Below are positions 23,094 through 35,682 of a DNA stretch of 64,000 bases, in pieces. The notes under the pieces are model-generated. The model was not told the origin of the DNA. It was given only the letters and a program-made list of their open reading frames with translations, and did not search any database. The position numbers were made by a program, and so were the translations under genes. Source of the stretch: Medicago truncatula (lineage: Eukaryota > Streptophyta > Magnoliopsida > Fabales > Fabaceae); the NCBI RefSeq assembly GCF_003473485.1, contig NC_053046.1, positions 9,868,001 to 9,932,000 on the forward strand. Direction: 5' to 3'. Positions within the stretch are counted from its first letter, which is position 1. Each line of letters begins with the position of its first letter.

Positions 23094-26000
23094 TCAATAA
23101 GATAATAGCCACAAGAGGAATGTTGACCAAGCGGTGAGAGCAATGGCTGCAGCACTATATGCCCACAACAGAATAACTGAACATTCTTCATTTCCTACAT
23201 CAAACACCTGAGCCATTGTACCTACATAATGTATCATCAAATTTTGAAGTTAGGAACAACAATATAATATAGGATTTAATTGATAAGCACTGATAGTCTA
23301 TAGATTTTTGCACACTCAATCAAAATTAATCTCATGTAATGTATCTATGGCTAATGAGATAACAAGTAAATGTACTTCAATCAAAACAACTTCTATGCAA
23401 ATGTGTAATCTAATCACTTACTAATACTCATTGCTGGTGGCATTGCATACTGCATCACCAATGTATATTGAAACAAAGGATCCACTGGGAGAAAGCCGTA
23501 ATTAGCCGCAGCTTTCACAATAAATAATCCAATAACAGGCAGTACGAAAAGCCGAGTTATGATGATGCAGATGAGAGTCAATGGTTTTACACTTGATGAT
23601 TTCAAGCCTGCAGTGAGGTTACCACCAAGCAAAAGTGTGATGCAAGGAATTGTTCCATTTCTGCAAAGAATTAAGTTTAAACAAATAATTATGTGGTTAG
23701 AAAAGAAGTAGAGACTTTGGATTATTTGGTTTTTATGAATAAATTAAGGCACATACCCAAGTAATTCAAGAGTGCTTTGGATTACTCTAAATGGAGCATT
23801 GTCTCCAATTATCAAGTTCCTTAACCATGCAACCGCACCAAAGAGGAAACCGAAAAACTGATTATGGATTTTGTAATTGTTAAATTTGAAACAAATGTAA
23901 CAAAGCAGAGAAGAAATGAATCAAGAAAGAAAGAAGAAAAAGGAACTCACTACAGAAATTGCTGGTGGTGATATTAATTCCGCTAGAAGATGAGTTAGAA
24001 CATCTATCATTCTTTTAAAAAATGATTGTTTCTCCTTATTCGATTCATGAGACTGATCTTGTTCATTAACCTGAAAATCAAGATAGTTGAGGACATTTCA
24101 AATTATCATTGTCTGAAATAAAGGTTGAAGGACTAGGATTCAAACCCCGATGAATTATAAAATTTTAACACAACTAATATACTAACATTTTCAATTAAAA
24201 AAAAAAAGTATAGCATAATCTGGCTCCCGAGGTCTTACGATTTGGCTTTCAGAGTCTTCAATATAACTCAACGGTGCCACTTCTATCACGGTGTTTTCAT
24301 CGTCTTTTCCCTTTAGAAGGGGAGTATCTACATTTCCTTCAAGATCTTTGTTTGGTGTCTTTATGGTCTCAGCAGCCTCAAGTGCCTTAAATCTCAATGA
24401 GATGCTTCTTATAGTTTGATAAGTATAGGTCCATAAGAAAATACCACCAAGCTACAATCGAAATATTATCACAAGACAATACAATAAGATACACTGCATG
24501 CTATGTATAAGCAAAATCTGTTGGTGATTTCCAAAATAATGGAATCACTTTAGAACCAAAAGTTGTAACTCTTCATGGGAACCATTCATATACATTGGAA
24601 CATTATTATTTATTATTAATAATGAACCATGACATTGATTCAAGTATATATGGTTATAACCTTTGGCAAAAGGGTGCTTAATGAATCATGGCATTGATTC
24701 AAGTTAAATAGGTGCTTTCTCTCATGTGAAGAGTCATATAATGCACTATAAATGCTTGACATTTGGGCATTAGTTGAATATACAAAAACCACACAACTAC
24801 ACACAATTTGGACAGAATTTTGTTACATTAACAACATAATTCTTCACAATTCTATTATTCTAAATCATCCATCAATTCTCTAATGCATGAGTGAATTGCT
24901 GGAACCATAAATCTGTAAAATACTGTTAGGAGATACGCTTGGTGTGGTTGTGCAATACACGTCAAGGAACTCATAGTATCCTGAAGGGGATTCGCCGGTC
25001 ATTCCTATTGCATCCAATATACATTTATTGGTGGGGGCGAATCGAACCTAAAGGTTAGTGTGGCAACCCCATACACTTTGAGTTTTACATGCATGATCAT
25101 TAAACATTTCAGGTTTCAAGTGCAGCAGCCTCTTCCCAACAAACAAGATATATAACAATCTTTAGGTTCGATTTCTATGGCTGCTTCATTGAAAGAAATG
25201 ACTTCTGACTTTGTTAAGTTGGAAAAGTTTGATGGGGGAAATTTCATCCGGTGGCAAAAGAAGATGAAGTTTCTTCTTACAACATTGAAAGTGGCATACG
25301 TTCTGAATATGGCAAGGCCTGAGGAGAAGGATGATGAAACCGTTGCTGAGACAAGAGACAGACAGAAATGGGACAACGATGATTACATCTGCTTAGGACA
25401 CATCCTGAATGGTATGTCTGACTCTTTGTTCGATATCTACCAGAGTAGCCCTTCTGCAAAAGACTTATGGGACAAATTGGAAACCAGATACATGCGTGAA
25501 GATGCAACAAGTAAGAAATTCCTTGTCTCTCATTTTAATAATTACAAAATGGTAGATAATAAGTCTGTTATGGAACAATTATATGAGATTGAACGTATTC
25601 TTAACAACTACAAACAACATAACATGAATATGGATGAAACAATTATTGTATCATCCATAATTGACAAACTTCCTCCTTCTTGGAAAGATTTCAAACGAAC
25701 CATGAAACATAAGAAGGAAGACATTTCTCTTGAGCAACTTGGCAATCACCTTCGTTTAGAAGAAGAATACCGAAAACAAGAAGGTATTAAGAATCATGTT
25801 ACTCAAGAGAAGGTTCATGTTATGGAAGAAGGAAATTCAAGCAAATCTTCCAAAAAGAGAAATCATGAAAATGATAAGTCTCATCATAACCACAATGGTA
25901 ATAACAACAAAAAGAAAAGGAAAGGTGAATGTTACTTTTGTGGGAAAGAAGGACACTTCAAGAATGAATGCAGGTTCTTTAAAAAGAAGAACAAAGAAAA

Positions 26001-29000
26001 GAATTCAAGGGCAACAAATGATGATTTTGTTGCGGTCATTTCTGAAATCAACATGATTGAAGATGTTGATTCATGGTGGATAGACTCTGGTGCTACTCGC
26101 CATGTGTGCAAAAACAAGAAAATGTTCAAGACCATCAATAAAGATGTGAGTGTTTTGTACATGGGAAATGATTCAACTGTGCAAGTCCAAGGAAAAGGGA
26201 CCATAGAGATTGAATTCACTTCTGGAAAAACACTTACTCTTAAAGATGTATTTTATGTTCCTGAAGTTAGGAAGAACTTGATTTATGTACCATTACTTAA
26301 TAAGAATGGGTTCAAATCTGTATTTGAGGGAGATAAATTTATCCTCTCAAAGGGGGGTGTGTTTGTAGGAAAGGGATATTTGTGTGGGAATATGTTCAAA
26401 TGTAATGTTGCAAATATTAATAATAATAATAATAATATGATTTCTGCTTATATTGTTGAGTCTTGTGATTTATGGCATATGCGATTGGGACATGTTAATT
26501 TTAGAAAATTGGAGGATATGATGAAATCAAATCTAATTCCTAATTTTGATAAAATTTTTGATTCATGTACTACTTGCATGTTGACTAAAATTACAAGACA
26601 ACCTTTTAAAAGTGTTAAAAGAAGTTCTAGGGTGCTAGATTTAATTCATTCAGATGTATGTGATTTACATGGTTGGCCCACCATTGGTGGTAAAAAATAT
26701 TTTGTTACTTTCATTGATGATTGCACTCGATTTTGTTATGTTTATTTAATGCATTCAAAAGATGAAGTTTTAGATAAATTCAAAATATTTAAAGCACAAG
26801 TAGAACTTCAACATGAAACTTTCATTAAATGCTTTAGAAGTGATAGAGGAGGAGAGTTCTATCATCCGAGTTATTTTGAATCCACTGGTATTGTGCAACA
26901 AGTAACTGCACCATACACCCCACAACAAAATGGAATAGCAGAAAGGAAGAATAGAACTTTGGTAGAAATGGTTAATGCCATGTTGTCCTATTCTGGATTA
27001 TCTAAAGGATATTGGGGTGAAGCAATGCTAACAGCATGTTACATCCTCAATAGGGTTCCAAACAAAAGGAACAAAACAACCCCATATGAACTTTGGAAAC
27101 AAAGAAAGCTTACTCTTAATTATTTGAAAGTTTGGGGTTGTAGAGCAATTGTGAAAGTGCCTGAACCAAAAAGAAAGAAATTGGGTGAAAGAGGAATTGA
27201 ATGTGTATTTTTAGGCTATGCAGAAAATAGCAAAGCATACAGATTCTTGACTATTGAATCGAATGACTCATATTCTGTTAATACAGTAATTGAGTCAAGA
27301 GATGCAATTTTTCAAGAAGATAGATTTAACTCAATTTCTTATCCCAAGGATATTGTTCATTCTAATGTTCAAAATTTAGAAAACAATGAATCTGATATAG
27401 ATACATTGGATGGTTCAGAACTTAGAAGAAGTAAGAGGATCCGGAAAGAGAAAGATTTTGGATCTGATTTCTTCATGTTTCTTGTAGAAGGAACAAGTAA
27501 ATCCATAAATAGTTATGGACCAATTTGCTTTAACCTTGAGAGTGATCCGGTAACATATGAAGAGGCTATAAAATCTCAAGATTCAGCTTTTTGGAAAGAA
27601 GCTATTCAAGAAGAAATGGATTCAATTATGGGTAATAAAACTTGGAAAGTGGTAGATCTCCCACCCGGATCCAAACCGATAGGCTGTAAATGGATATTTA
27701 AAAGGAAAATGAAAGTGGATGGTACCATTGATAAATTCAAGGCTAGACTAGTTGCTAAAGGGTTTACGCAAAAAGAAGGCATTGATTATTTTGATACATA
27801 TGCACCTGTTGCAAGAATTGCATAAATCAGAATGCTAATTGCACTGACATCCATCCATAAGTTTGTAATCCATCAAATGGATGTTAAAACTGCTTTCCTA
27901 AATGGAGAGTTGGATGAAGAGGTATATATGAAACAACCGGAAGGGTTTGTGATCAAAGGTCAAGAAGATAAAGTGTGTAAATTAATTAAGTCTTTATATG
28001 GGTTGAAACAAGCACCCAAACAATGGCACCAAAAGTTTGACCAAGTTGTGTTAGCCAACGGATACATCATAAATGAATCTGACAAGTGTATTTACAGTAA
28101 ATTCCAAAATGGAAAAGGTGTCATGATTTGCTTATATGTAGATGACATGTTGATCTTTGGTACAAGTATAAATGAGGTTGAAGAAACAAAAGCTTTCTTA
28201 TCCAACAATTTTGATATGAAAGATTTAGGAGAAGCTGATGTGATTTTAGGAATTAAAATCATAAGAGATGGTAACCATATTGGTTTATCCCAATCTCATT
28301 ACATAGAAAAGGTGCTTCAGAAATTCAATCATTTAGATTGTAAATCGATCTCTACCCCATTTGACCAAACTATCAGTTTGCAACCAAACAAAGGTTGTCC
28401 TGTGGCACAACTTGAATATTCTAAAGTAATCGGATGCTTGATGTATGCTATGACTTGTACTAGACCTGACATAGCATATGTTGTTGGAAGGTTAAGTCAG
28501 TATACTAGCAATCCAAGTAAAGAACACTGGCACGTTGTGAAAAGAGTATTAAAATACTTAAAGGGAACAATGAATTATTGTTTAACATATAGTGGAGACC
28601 CTTCTGTTTTGGAAGGATACACAGATGCTAGTTGGGTAACGTATGTTGAAGATCATGCTTCCACAAGTGGATGGATCTTCAACCTTGGTGGAGGTGCAGT
28701 TTCTTGGGGTTCAAAGAAACAAACATGCATTGCCGACTCCACCATGGCTGCAGAATTTATTGCATTGGCTGCAGGGAGTAAAGAGGCAGAATGGCTAAGA
28801 AATTTATTGTATGACATACCAGTTTGGCAAAAGCCAATGGCGCCAGTATCCATACATTGTGATAGTCAATCCACACTATCAAAAGCTTATAGCCAAGTTT
28901 ATAATGGGAAATCAAGGCATATTGGTTTAAGACATAGCTATGTAAGAGACTTGATTTCTAATGGAATAATTTCCATCATGTTCGTAAGAACAGAGAAGAA

Positions 29001-31242
29001 TCTTGCAGATCCTTTGACGAAAGGTCTGACAAAGGATATGGTGTTGAAGACATCATTGGGGATGGGACTCAAGCCCATATCTAATTGATTACCAATAGTG
29101 GAAACTCAACCCACACTTGAGTAGCATCAAGTCTTGGGTTCAATGGTGAAAGTACACTATTAGAGTAATTGTAGTACTTGACAATAGATACATCCCAAAG
29201 GTAAAAGTACTTGGACCATAAGAAGAAAAAAGGTAGGATGAGGTTTTCCTCTTAATGGACATATAGCATATATTTGCTGGAATGCATACTTATGGGGCAT
29301 TCCCGATATAGTCTACCTATGTGAGAATGAAGTTTGGCCGCTTCACGGAGTTCAAGGGCTTGACTCTTAAATTCTCATGAAAAGGGATATATGACACAAG
29401 GCCTTCTTAATGTGTCATCTTACAAGTCTCTTTATCAATGGTACCGAGATTCTATGTGTAAGTTATGCACACTTGTTCTAATGGATAGTTGGTTCAAAGC
29501 TTGCCTACCATACTATTTGGGAATGAACGAAAACTTAACTTACTAAGTAATGGTTCAAATCGCGAGATACCATTATCTAAAGGCATGAATTTCCGGATTT
29601 ATGTGATTTAGTATTTTGAAAATGGTGGGGGATTGTTGGTGATTTCCAAAATAATGGAATCACTTTAGAACCAAAAGTTGTAACTCTTCATGGGAACCAT
29701 TCATATACATTGGAACATTATTATTTATTATTAATAATGAACCATGACATTGATTCAAGTATATATGGTTATAACCTTTGGCAAAAGGGTGCTTAATGAA
29801 TCATGGCATTGATTCAAGTTAAATAGGTGCTTTCTCTCATGTGAAGAGTCATATAATGCACTATAAATGCTTGACATTTGGGCATTAGTTGAATATACAA
29901 AAACCACACAACTACACACAATTTGGACAGAATTTTGTTACATTAACAACATAATTCTTCACCATTCTATTATTCTAAATCATCCATCAATTCTCTAATG
30001 CATGAGTGAATTGCTGGAACCATAAATCTGTAAAATACTGTTAGGAGATACGCTTGGTGTGGTTGTGCAATACACGTCAAGGAACTCATAGTATCCTGAA
30101 GGGGATTCGCCGGTCATTCCTATTGCATCCAATATACATTTATTGGTGGGGGCGAATCGAACCTAAAGGTTAGTGTGGCAACCCCATACACTTTGAGTTT
30201 TACATGCATGATCATTAAACATTTCAGGTTTCAAGTGCAGCAGCCTCTTCCCAACAAACAAGATATATAACAAAATCTATGTAGCACCATATACTTCTTA
30301 TAGAAGACATGTCTAGTGTCCGACATGGCACTGACACAAGTGATTACATTCAATTAATTCATATTCTCAAATTATTATTGGTGTCGACGTGTCAGTGTCT
30401 TGTTCGGTGTCTATGTGTCAGTGCTTCATAGAGCAAAGTATAAAAATGTGATAGGATGATGATGCCTTACTGCCATAGAGAAAGATGCATATGAGAGTGC
30501 ATTGCTGTGGCATACATCGCGTGCACCAAATGGACCTCCTTTCTCATTACATATTGCTGGGATAATTACAACTGGCAAGCCTCCCATGTTTCCTGGTTAA
30601 TTAAAGCATAATTCATGAAATCAGACCATTTTAGATAACAGTTACAATTATTTATCTCTCACAATACCTGATGAACAAGCAGCAATAATAAGACCTTCTA
30701 CTTTCAAGTTAGGTCTTAGTAATTTTACTAATAACCATCCTAAAATCCCTCCAATTAAGAAGGTGAGTCCAACATTAACAGGCATAAACCACCTGTATCA
30801 ATCAGAAATAAACAAATTGATTACCGTGATAGCAAAATCAGAGTTATTTTCTGAGAGTCGAAAACTTAAAAGCCATATGTACCATGATATCATATCTTGA
30901 AGTGAAACACTTTTAGCAAAACTTGAAAATATAAGTGAAGGAGTGAATATAAAGAATGCAACCTGCAAAAGGTAAACCAAAAAAACAAAACAGTATTTGC
31001 TTTTCACATTGAAAATGTGTTATGTACATATATAATACTATAAGTTTTACTTATATTTATTTAAATTGATTAATACTATATTTAATTTACCTTGAAGCAC
31101 ATACCTTGTTCAAGGATTTCCTAAAATCTGGTGAAAGAAGATTGTTGAAATACTGAGTAGCCATAAAAGCCCCCAATGCACTAACAAGTAAGACTTGAAT
31201 AACTGGCATAGAAGCCACTTCCAAAAGTTGTACAAAACCCAT
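23094..31242 (-). CDS. PILS copy B, PIN-LIKES auxin carrier with a Copia element in intron 4
   Basis: Nine exons on the minus strand: 31105-31242, 30883-30962, 30668-30792, 30471-30592, 24239-24451, 23951-24070, 23757-23857, 23422-23660 and 23094-23221. They total 1266 bp, giving 421 residues plus TGA with no frame break. The N-terminus [16 protein letters not shown] is followed by several hydrophobic helices, a hydrophilic loop ([15 protein letters not shown] to IEDSESQI) and a second hydrophobic half with [16 protein letters not shown] and [12 protein letters not shown] motifs, the usual PILS two-bundle layout. The family sits in the ER membrane and controls nuclear auxin availability. Intron 4 is about 6 kb because of the inserted retrotransposon, so splicing of exon 4 to exon 5 may be less efficient. 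The closest copy is C. Confidence 0.88.
24519..25157 (+). repeat. 5' LTR of the Copia element
   Basis: It begins TGTTGGTGATTTCC and ends GATATATAACA. A TATA-like motif (CACTATAAATGC) lies near 24745. The LTR includes TGGTGGGGGCGAATCGAACC (25031-25050), which looks like a primer-binding site although it is inside both LTRs. Confidence 0.9.
25177..27825 (+). pseudogene. Copia polyprotein, gag-protease-integrase and start of RT, ended by a nonsense codon
   Basis: 882 residues. The gag domain (1-200) includes [18 protein letters not shown] knuckle [14 protein letters not shown] lies near 252, and the protease motif [12 protein letters not shown] near 300. The pre-integrase zinc region has HMRLGHVN and CTTC. 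The integrase shows the D, D, E triad within HSDV (about 491), SDRGGEF (about 554) and ERKN (about 588). RT begins with GCKWIFKRK. The frame ends at TAA (27823-27825) after APVARIA, where the family normally continues into the RT core. The following ORF is in the same frame after the stop, so the lesion is one substitution, not a frameshift. Confidence 0.92.
27832..29088 (+). pseudogene. Copia polyprotein, RT core and RNase H (downstream of the nonsense codon)
   Basis: This is the second part of the same 1304-codon frame. It contains [12 protein letters not shown], the RT catalytic YVDDM (about residue 986 of the whole frame) and KYLKGTMNY. The RNase H part follows, with [16 protein letters not shown] and the tail [13 protein letters not shown] then [13 protein letters not shown]. 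It ends TAA-free until TGA at 29086-29088. Without read-through the RT lacks its N-terminal part. The element could still be mobilised in trans by a relative. Confidence 0.9.
29634..30272 (+). repeat. 3' LTR of the Copia element, with polypurine tract
   Basis: It has the same length as the 5' LTR and one base difference. It is preceded directly by the polypurine tract GGTGGGGGAT (29624-29633). It is followed by the target duplication AAATC. Confidence 0.9.
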
Positions 31243-32430
31243 CTTTGCTTTTGATTTTCTTGTGCTGCAACTGAACTATACTATACACACTTCATATGGT
31301 TGCTGCTTAATCTGAACACTTTGAATTTATTTCTGTAGGTGAGAAAGATGAATGATTAACAACCAATGCTTACTTACTGAGATGTAGGGGTAAGGACCAA
31401 TGGTGACATGACATAATATGGCACATGCATGACAATGTATAGTCACTACATCTTATATTTATCCCCATGTGAAATTCTTTAACATACCCTTCATAGTCAG
31501 TATTAGATATATGAAGTGTGATCTAAGTGGCATGGTAGCAGATTGGATAAGTTATGGGTCGGCATAAGAGTAAGACTACTAAAACTCTCATTTTAGGTCT
31601 ATTAACAACAAAAAAATTATTTTTCATTAGATTTTACCGGCTAAAAGCATCTTAGGTAAATAAAAAAGATAAAAATATTAAAACTTGATATTAAAAATTA
31701 TTGCATCGACTTTGTAACACTTATTTTTTTTTACGAAACCGTTTAAAACATTTATAAACACATTTTCAAATACTATTTGACTCGTATTTTTTAACATAAT
31801 AATTGATTAATTGTTATAATTCTTCAAACACCGAAAGATCCTTCCAATTGCAAATTGCTATGTTAAAAGAAGTAATACAATTGGTTTTTATCGACATTTG
31901 ATTTATTATTATTCAAAAATAAACCTAAAGTCACTCACATAAAACTAGTGTACTCTAATTTGATGGTTTATTCATTATTAGTGGATTTAGAAATAACAAT
32001 TGGTTTGAAACTTTAGTACTATATGAGAATCCAAAAGAATTAGTAGTCCAAAAATGCTTGGAATGGGGACAATTAAGCATAATTAATAGAGACAAGTTTT
32101 ATATATACATGGTGATTCTTAGCACAATTTTTTTTGTCTAATTGTTGCTACAGTGTCCACATGAATCAATCTTTATCACGTCCCAGACAAATCAAATCCC
32201 ACCTCCCCCAAATTCAAAGGTGATTTAAAGTTGTACTGCAACTGTATTATTTATTATTATAATTACTACTATTATTTTTTTATTGTATGATCTCTTATTA
32301 GCCTGTTATATGCATTTTATTTTCAATTCAATAATTCGGGCTTATATTGTTGAGTTAAATATGAGTTGGGTGGGGGATGTAGTATTGAAGTCTCTTGGTT
32401 ATGGTCCACCACCATGGCAGATAAGTTTCC
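31243..32430. promoter_or_regulatory. Conserved upstream region of PILS copy B
   Basis: The first 1.2 kb upstream of copy B is shared, with indels, with the regions upstream of C (51278-53520) and D (61556-62950). Landmarks are ACTTACTGAGATGTAGGG near the leader, CCTAAAGTCA with ACTAGTGTACTCTAATTT, and GTTGCTACAGTGT. Likely promoter elements were therefore copied with the genes. Homology to C ends near 32430, where the LINE relic begins. Confidence 0.6.
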
Positions 32431-32439
32431 TTTAATATC

Positions 32440-33930
32440 TTATGAATTAGATCCTATTTTAGCTTCTTGTAAAAGGAGCTGACTTAGGACTAGAGACCAA
32501 GACATCCTGGTTTGGGATAGCACCAGAGATAGTAAAACAAATGGGATTATCAGAATTATAGGAATTCATCCCATCCTTAGAGAGAAGAGAGCTAGAAGCC
32601 ATTGCAGACAGTTCACGATCATTTAAGTTGAAAGTGATTGGTTCATTGGCTATATTCGCAAGATTACTTTGAATCATCATAATATTGTCTGTCACATTTC
32701 CAATGCTATAATCAACTGTTGTAGCTTTTCCTCTACAACCATCTGCTATCTTAGCATCCTCAATAGTTTCATAGCAGTTTTATTCACCTCCACTTGGTCA
32801 GTTGCAAGTCTCTTGCATTTCTGAATAGAGGGGCCAATGACTCCACAATTTTTACAGTATAAAGGATATTTCTCAAACACAATCCCCACATAGAGGCATA
32901 TATCAACCAAAACACGTGCATAATGGACAAATAGACGGTTTTTTTGTGGATTCATCAATGGAAAGAGAGGGGTGCCCAAACTAGAAGTAATTTCAAAAAG
33001 AAATGTTGGTCTCCAATGCTCTTGGGGGAGGTTCATAATTTGAATCCAAACTTGTGCATGTAAAAGTTTTTGCTTGGAAGGATGGAAGTCCTTTGTCCAA
33101 CACGAAAACCTCAAGATGCCTAGTTTGAGATTCAACAACCTTAAAGACCATAATTTTTGCATCTCTTTAACTGTGTTGAATAGAAGTGCAAAGAATCCTT
33201 TGCAAAGGGGCACAATATTCGAATTTTTCAAATTTGGCCATAGAGAGGACATTTTCTTGTAGAGATCGCATGTGGTTAGGGGAGAATCCCCCTTTTGAAG
33301 AGTTAACCTAGCGTGTAAGCTTCAATGACCATCCTCTACTGGCAGAGGACATTTTCAAATTTGGCGATAGAGAGGACATTTTCACACTAACAGAGCCCCC
33401 TTTAACCGTTCTTGGGGGAAGCTGGCATAGAGGCAAATCGCAAGTATTTGAAACTGCCTGAGAAAAGGATTTTTTCCTCTGGGGCCGCGGCGGAGCTAGG
33501 AAATTCCATTGGCAAAATTAAGCTAATTGATTCAACAATATAAACAACGAAATAAAGTGTGAAACCAATACCAACACTGACGAGCGACATAGCATGTAAC
33601 AAAAACTTCAGAAAACCAAAATGTTCTAGAATAAGAACACCAATATCTACCAAGAAATAGCTTCGTAAGCAGAAAGACGTACCAGAGAAGTAGAAAGGAC
33701 AACCGATTGTAGCACTGATGAGTAACTATTCATAGAAAGGAATGAATGGAAAACCATAGAAGCAACACCGAATCTTCAACAAAGGAGAAGAACCTTGAAG
33801 AAGATCCGGAGGCACATTGGAAAACTGTAGAGAACCACTGTATGAACCACTGACGAACACCGGTAACTATCGCCGGCGTTAGTTAGAACACCATATCGAA
33901 GGAAAGAGAACGAAGCGTTCTCCTCTAGTA
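32440..33930 (-). mobile_element. LINE ORF1 relic (DUF4283 plus zinc knuckle)
   Basis: The minus strand at 32746-33252 reads SLRLLNLKLGILRFSCWTKD, HAQVWIQIMNLPQEHWRP and YARVLVDI, the DUF4283 region of plant LINE ORF1 proteins. A knuckle CKNCGVIGPSIQKC follows, in which the expected histidine is replaced by proline. Upstream sequence to about 33930 looks like the 5' part in broken frames. GAGGACATTTTC recurs at 33245, 33347 and 33373, suggesting small internal duplications. The endonuclease and RT are missing. Confidence 0.75.
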
Positions 33931-34637
33931 ATCATTTGAAATTACTTTTACTAATCCAATAATTCATAAGGAAATGTCCACTTAGTAATCTAGAGTTTAG
34001 GCGGTCGGTAAACTAAGTCAGGCTAAAGATTGTTCCAGCCAGGATTCGAAATCATTTTCTTCCAAATGAGTTGTATTTTTTTCTAAGAATAATTTGTATT
34101 TTGTGGAGGCTTATTAATCATTTAAGCTCAATGTGGTGTTGATATTTTCTCATCTTCAAATCCTAAACTATTTTTTTTTAAAAACATATCATATCTCCAA
34201 TTTTTAGTTAAAAAATAAGAAGGGGCCAAAACTGTTAAATTTTAAAATACAGGGACGAAAACTGCAAAATATTGAAAATTAAGGATCAAAACTGCAATTA
34301 AGAAAGTAAAAAACTATTTCAATTTATTTATTTGTTATATTTAGAAGAAAATATCTTGTAGTTGTAAAAATTTATTACAATTTCAAAAATTCGTTTGGAA
34401 TTGGCTATCCGTATGATGTTCCATTCAAATGCAAACAACCGTCGATAAAATCTACATCAACGGTTCATATCATCCCTTTTCACCATCCTAAATATTTTCC
34501 AAATTTTCATAATTCCTGTGTTTACCCTTACCTTCATAATCTCACCCTTTATATATCACACCAAGTCCCAGTTTCCTCTCAATGAATCCCAAATCCCAAA
34601 CCCTAATTTCATTCGTATTTCAATCCAGTCAACCGCC

Positions 34638-34802
34638 ATGGCACGTACCAAGGAAACAAGTCGCAAATCCATTGGAGGCAAAGAACCGTGCAAACAAATA
34701 GCCATTAAAGGAGCTTGGAAATTAGATCCGACAACCGGAGGAGTGAAGATGCAACATCGTTTCAGCCTCAAAATCATTGCACTTCGTGAGATCCGCAGGT
34801 AA
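34638..34802 (+). pseudogene. H3.3-like N-terminal stub
   Basis: The frame begins [20 protein letters not shown] and continues with TTGGVK and ALREIRR, then TAA. It matches the first 54 residues of histone H3 of the H3.3 type (TTGGVK). CGCAG|GTAATAC at 34799 resembles a splice donor, but no later H3 exon is found downstream. Several invariant residues are changed (Q5 to E, R17 to C, R26 to W), so a working histone is unlikely. Confidence 0.75.
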
Positions 34803-35290
34803 TACAGACACATCATATTGTTACTGAATTTATTACTCATCCATATGAAAGTTATATGCACAGAAACACACAAGATCTCACTAGTCTCGAGTTTCATTCC
34901 TTTACACTCTCAATCTTGCAATAAATCCTTTTACCATTTGATGATATATTACTCCATTTTGGGATCTCTAATAGATGAAAAGATCTAAAAATATGACATA
35001 TTGCTACTACATAACAATAAATTATAAAATTGAGAATCAATACAGGGCCCAAAAACCATCTAAAGTCCAAATAGCACTGTTAATAACATGTGGAAACTTA
35101 CCAACAACTGGATCAAAATCAAGTCTCATTTTTTTTTTTGAGGGATCAAGTCTCATTTCTTAGGGCTCACTATATCTCAATTTATTAAATTTGTTTAAAT
35201 TGAGAGATAGAGCGTCTGAAGCCATGATATTTGGTTTTGATCCCGTTGTGTTTAAGTTTTCACATGGTAGCAACATTGGTCCTTGGACTT
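34803..35290. repeat. Segment duplicated at 54340-54720
   Basis: Both segments share ATTTATTACTCATCC, AAAAGATCTAAAAATATGAC and CATAACAATAAATTATAAAA in the same order and orientation. The first follows the H3.3-like stub. The second lies upstream of the H3 C-terminal fragment at 55.8 kb. They look like two copies of the same old H3 flank. Confidence 0.7.
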
Positions 35291-35468
35291 TGGATGATTT
35301 ATGACTCCGTATTGATTTTCCCAATTTTATAAGAATTCTTCTCTTCTCCTAACTCATTTTGCTCGCGCCCAATTGAAATATCAAAAATATTCATATGTTA
35401 CTTAACTAATGCAAGTGTTAAAATCTGCGCAACTTAAGTCACGCAACATGAGTTAAGTTGCGCATAGT

Positions 35469-35590
35469 TATTCTAATTTATTTATCCACGCTATTCTAAT
35501 TTATTTATTTACATTATACTAATTTATTTATTTACTTTATTCTAATTTATTTATTTACTTTATTCAAATTTATATTCGAATTTATTTATT
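35469..35590. repeat. Tandem repeat, about 21-bp unit
   Basis: About five imperfect copies of TTCTAATTTATTTATTTACT lie head to tail. Confidence 0.75.
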
Positions 35591-35682
35591 GAATACGCAA
35601 TCATAAAATAAATGCAACAATTAACAAAAATAATAGATATAAAATATCATTTTATTAATATAATTCTTATTACATTTACAAT

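Larger units (their letters stand above)
24519..30272 (+). mobile_element. Full-length young Copia (Ty1) retrotransposon
   Basis: The element is 5754 bp with two 639-bp LTRs. It is flanked by the 5-bp target duplication AAATC (24514-24518 and 30273-30277) and lies in intron 4 of PILS copy B, in the opposite orientation to the gene. Comparing the LTRs by eye I find a single difference (A at 24848, C at 29963). The internal region carries one long polyprotein frame with one nonsense codon. Retrotransposition is by an RNA intermediate. The old relic at 3640-4860 belongs to the same family. Confidence 0.93.

Noticed and set aside
25932-26219. 95-codon minus-strand ORF
   Set aside because: Shadow of the Copia polyprotein on the opposite strand.
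33402-33653. 83-codon minus-strand ORF
   Set aside because: No recognisable motif; it lies in the 5' part of a LINE ORF1 relic.
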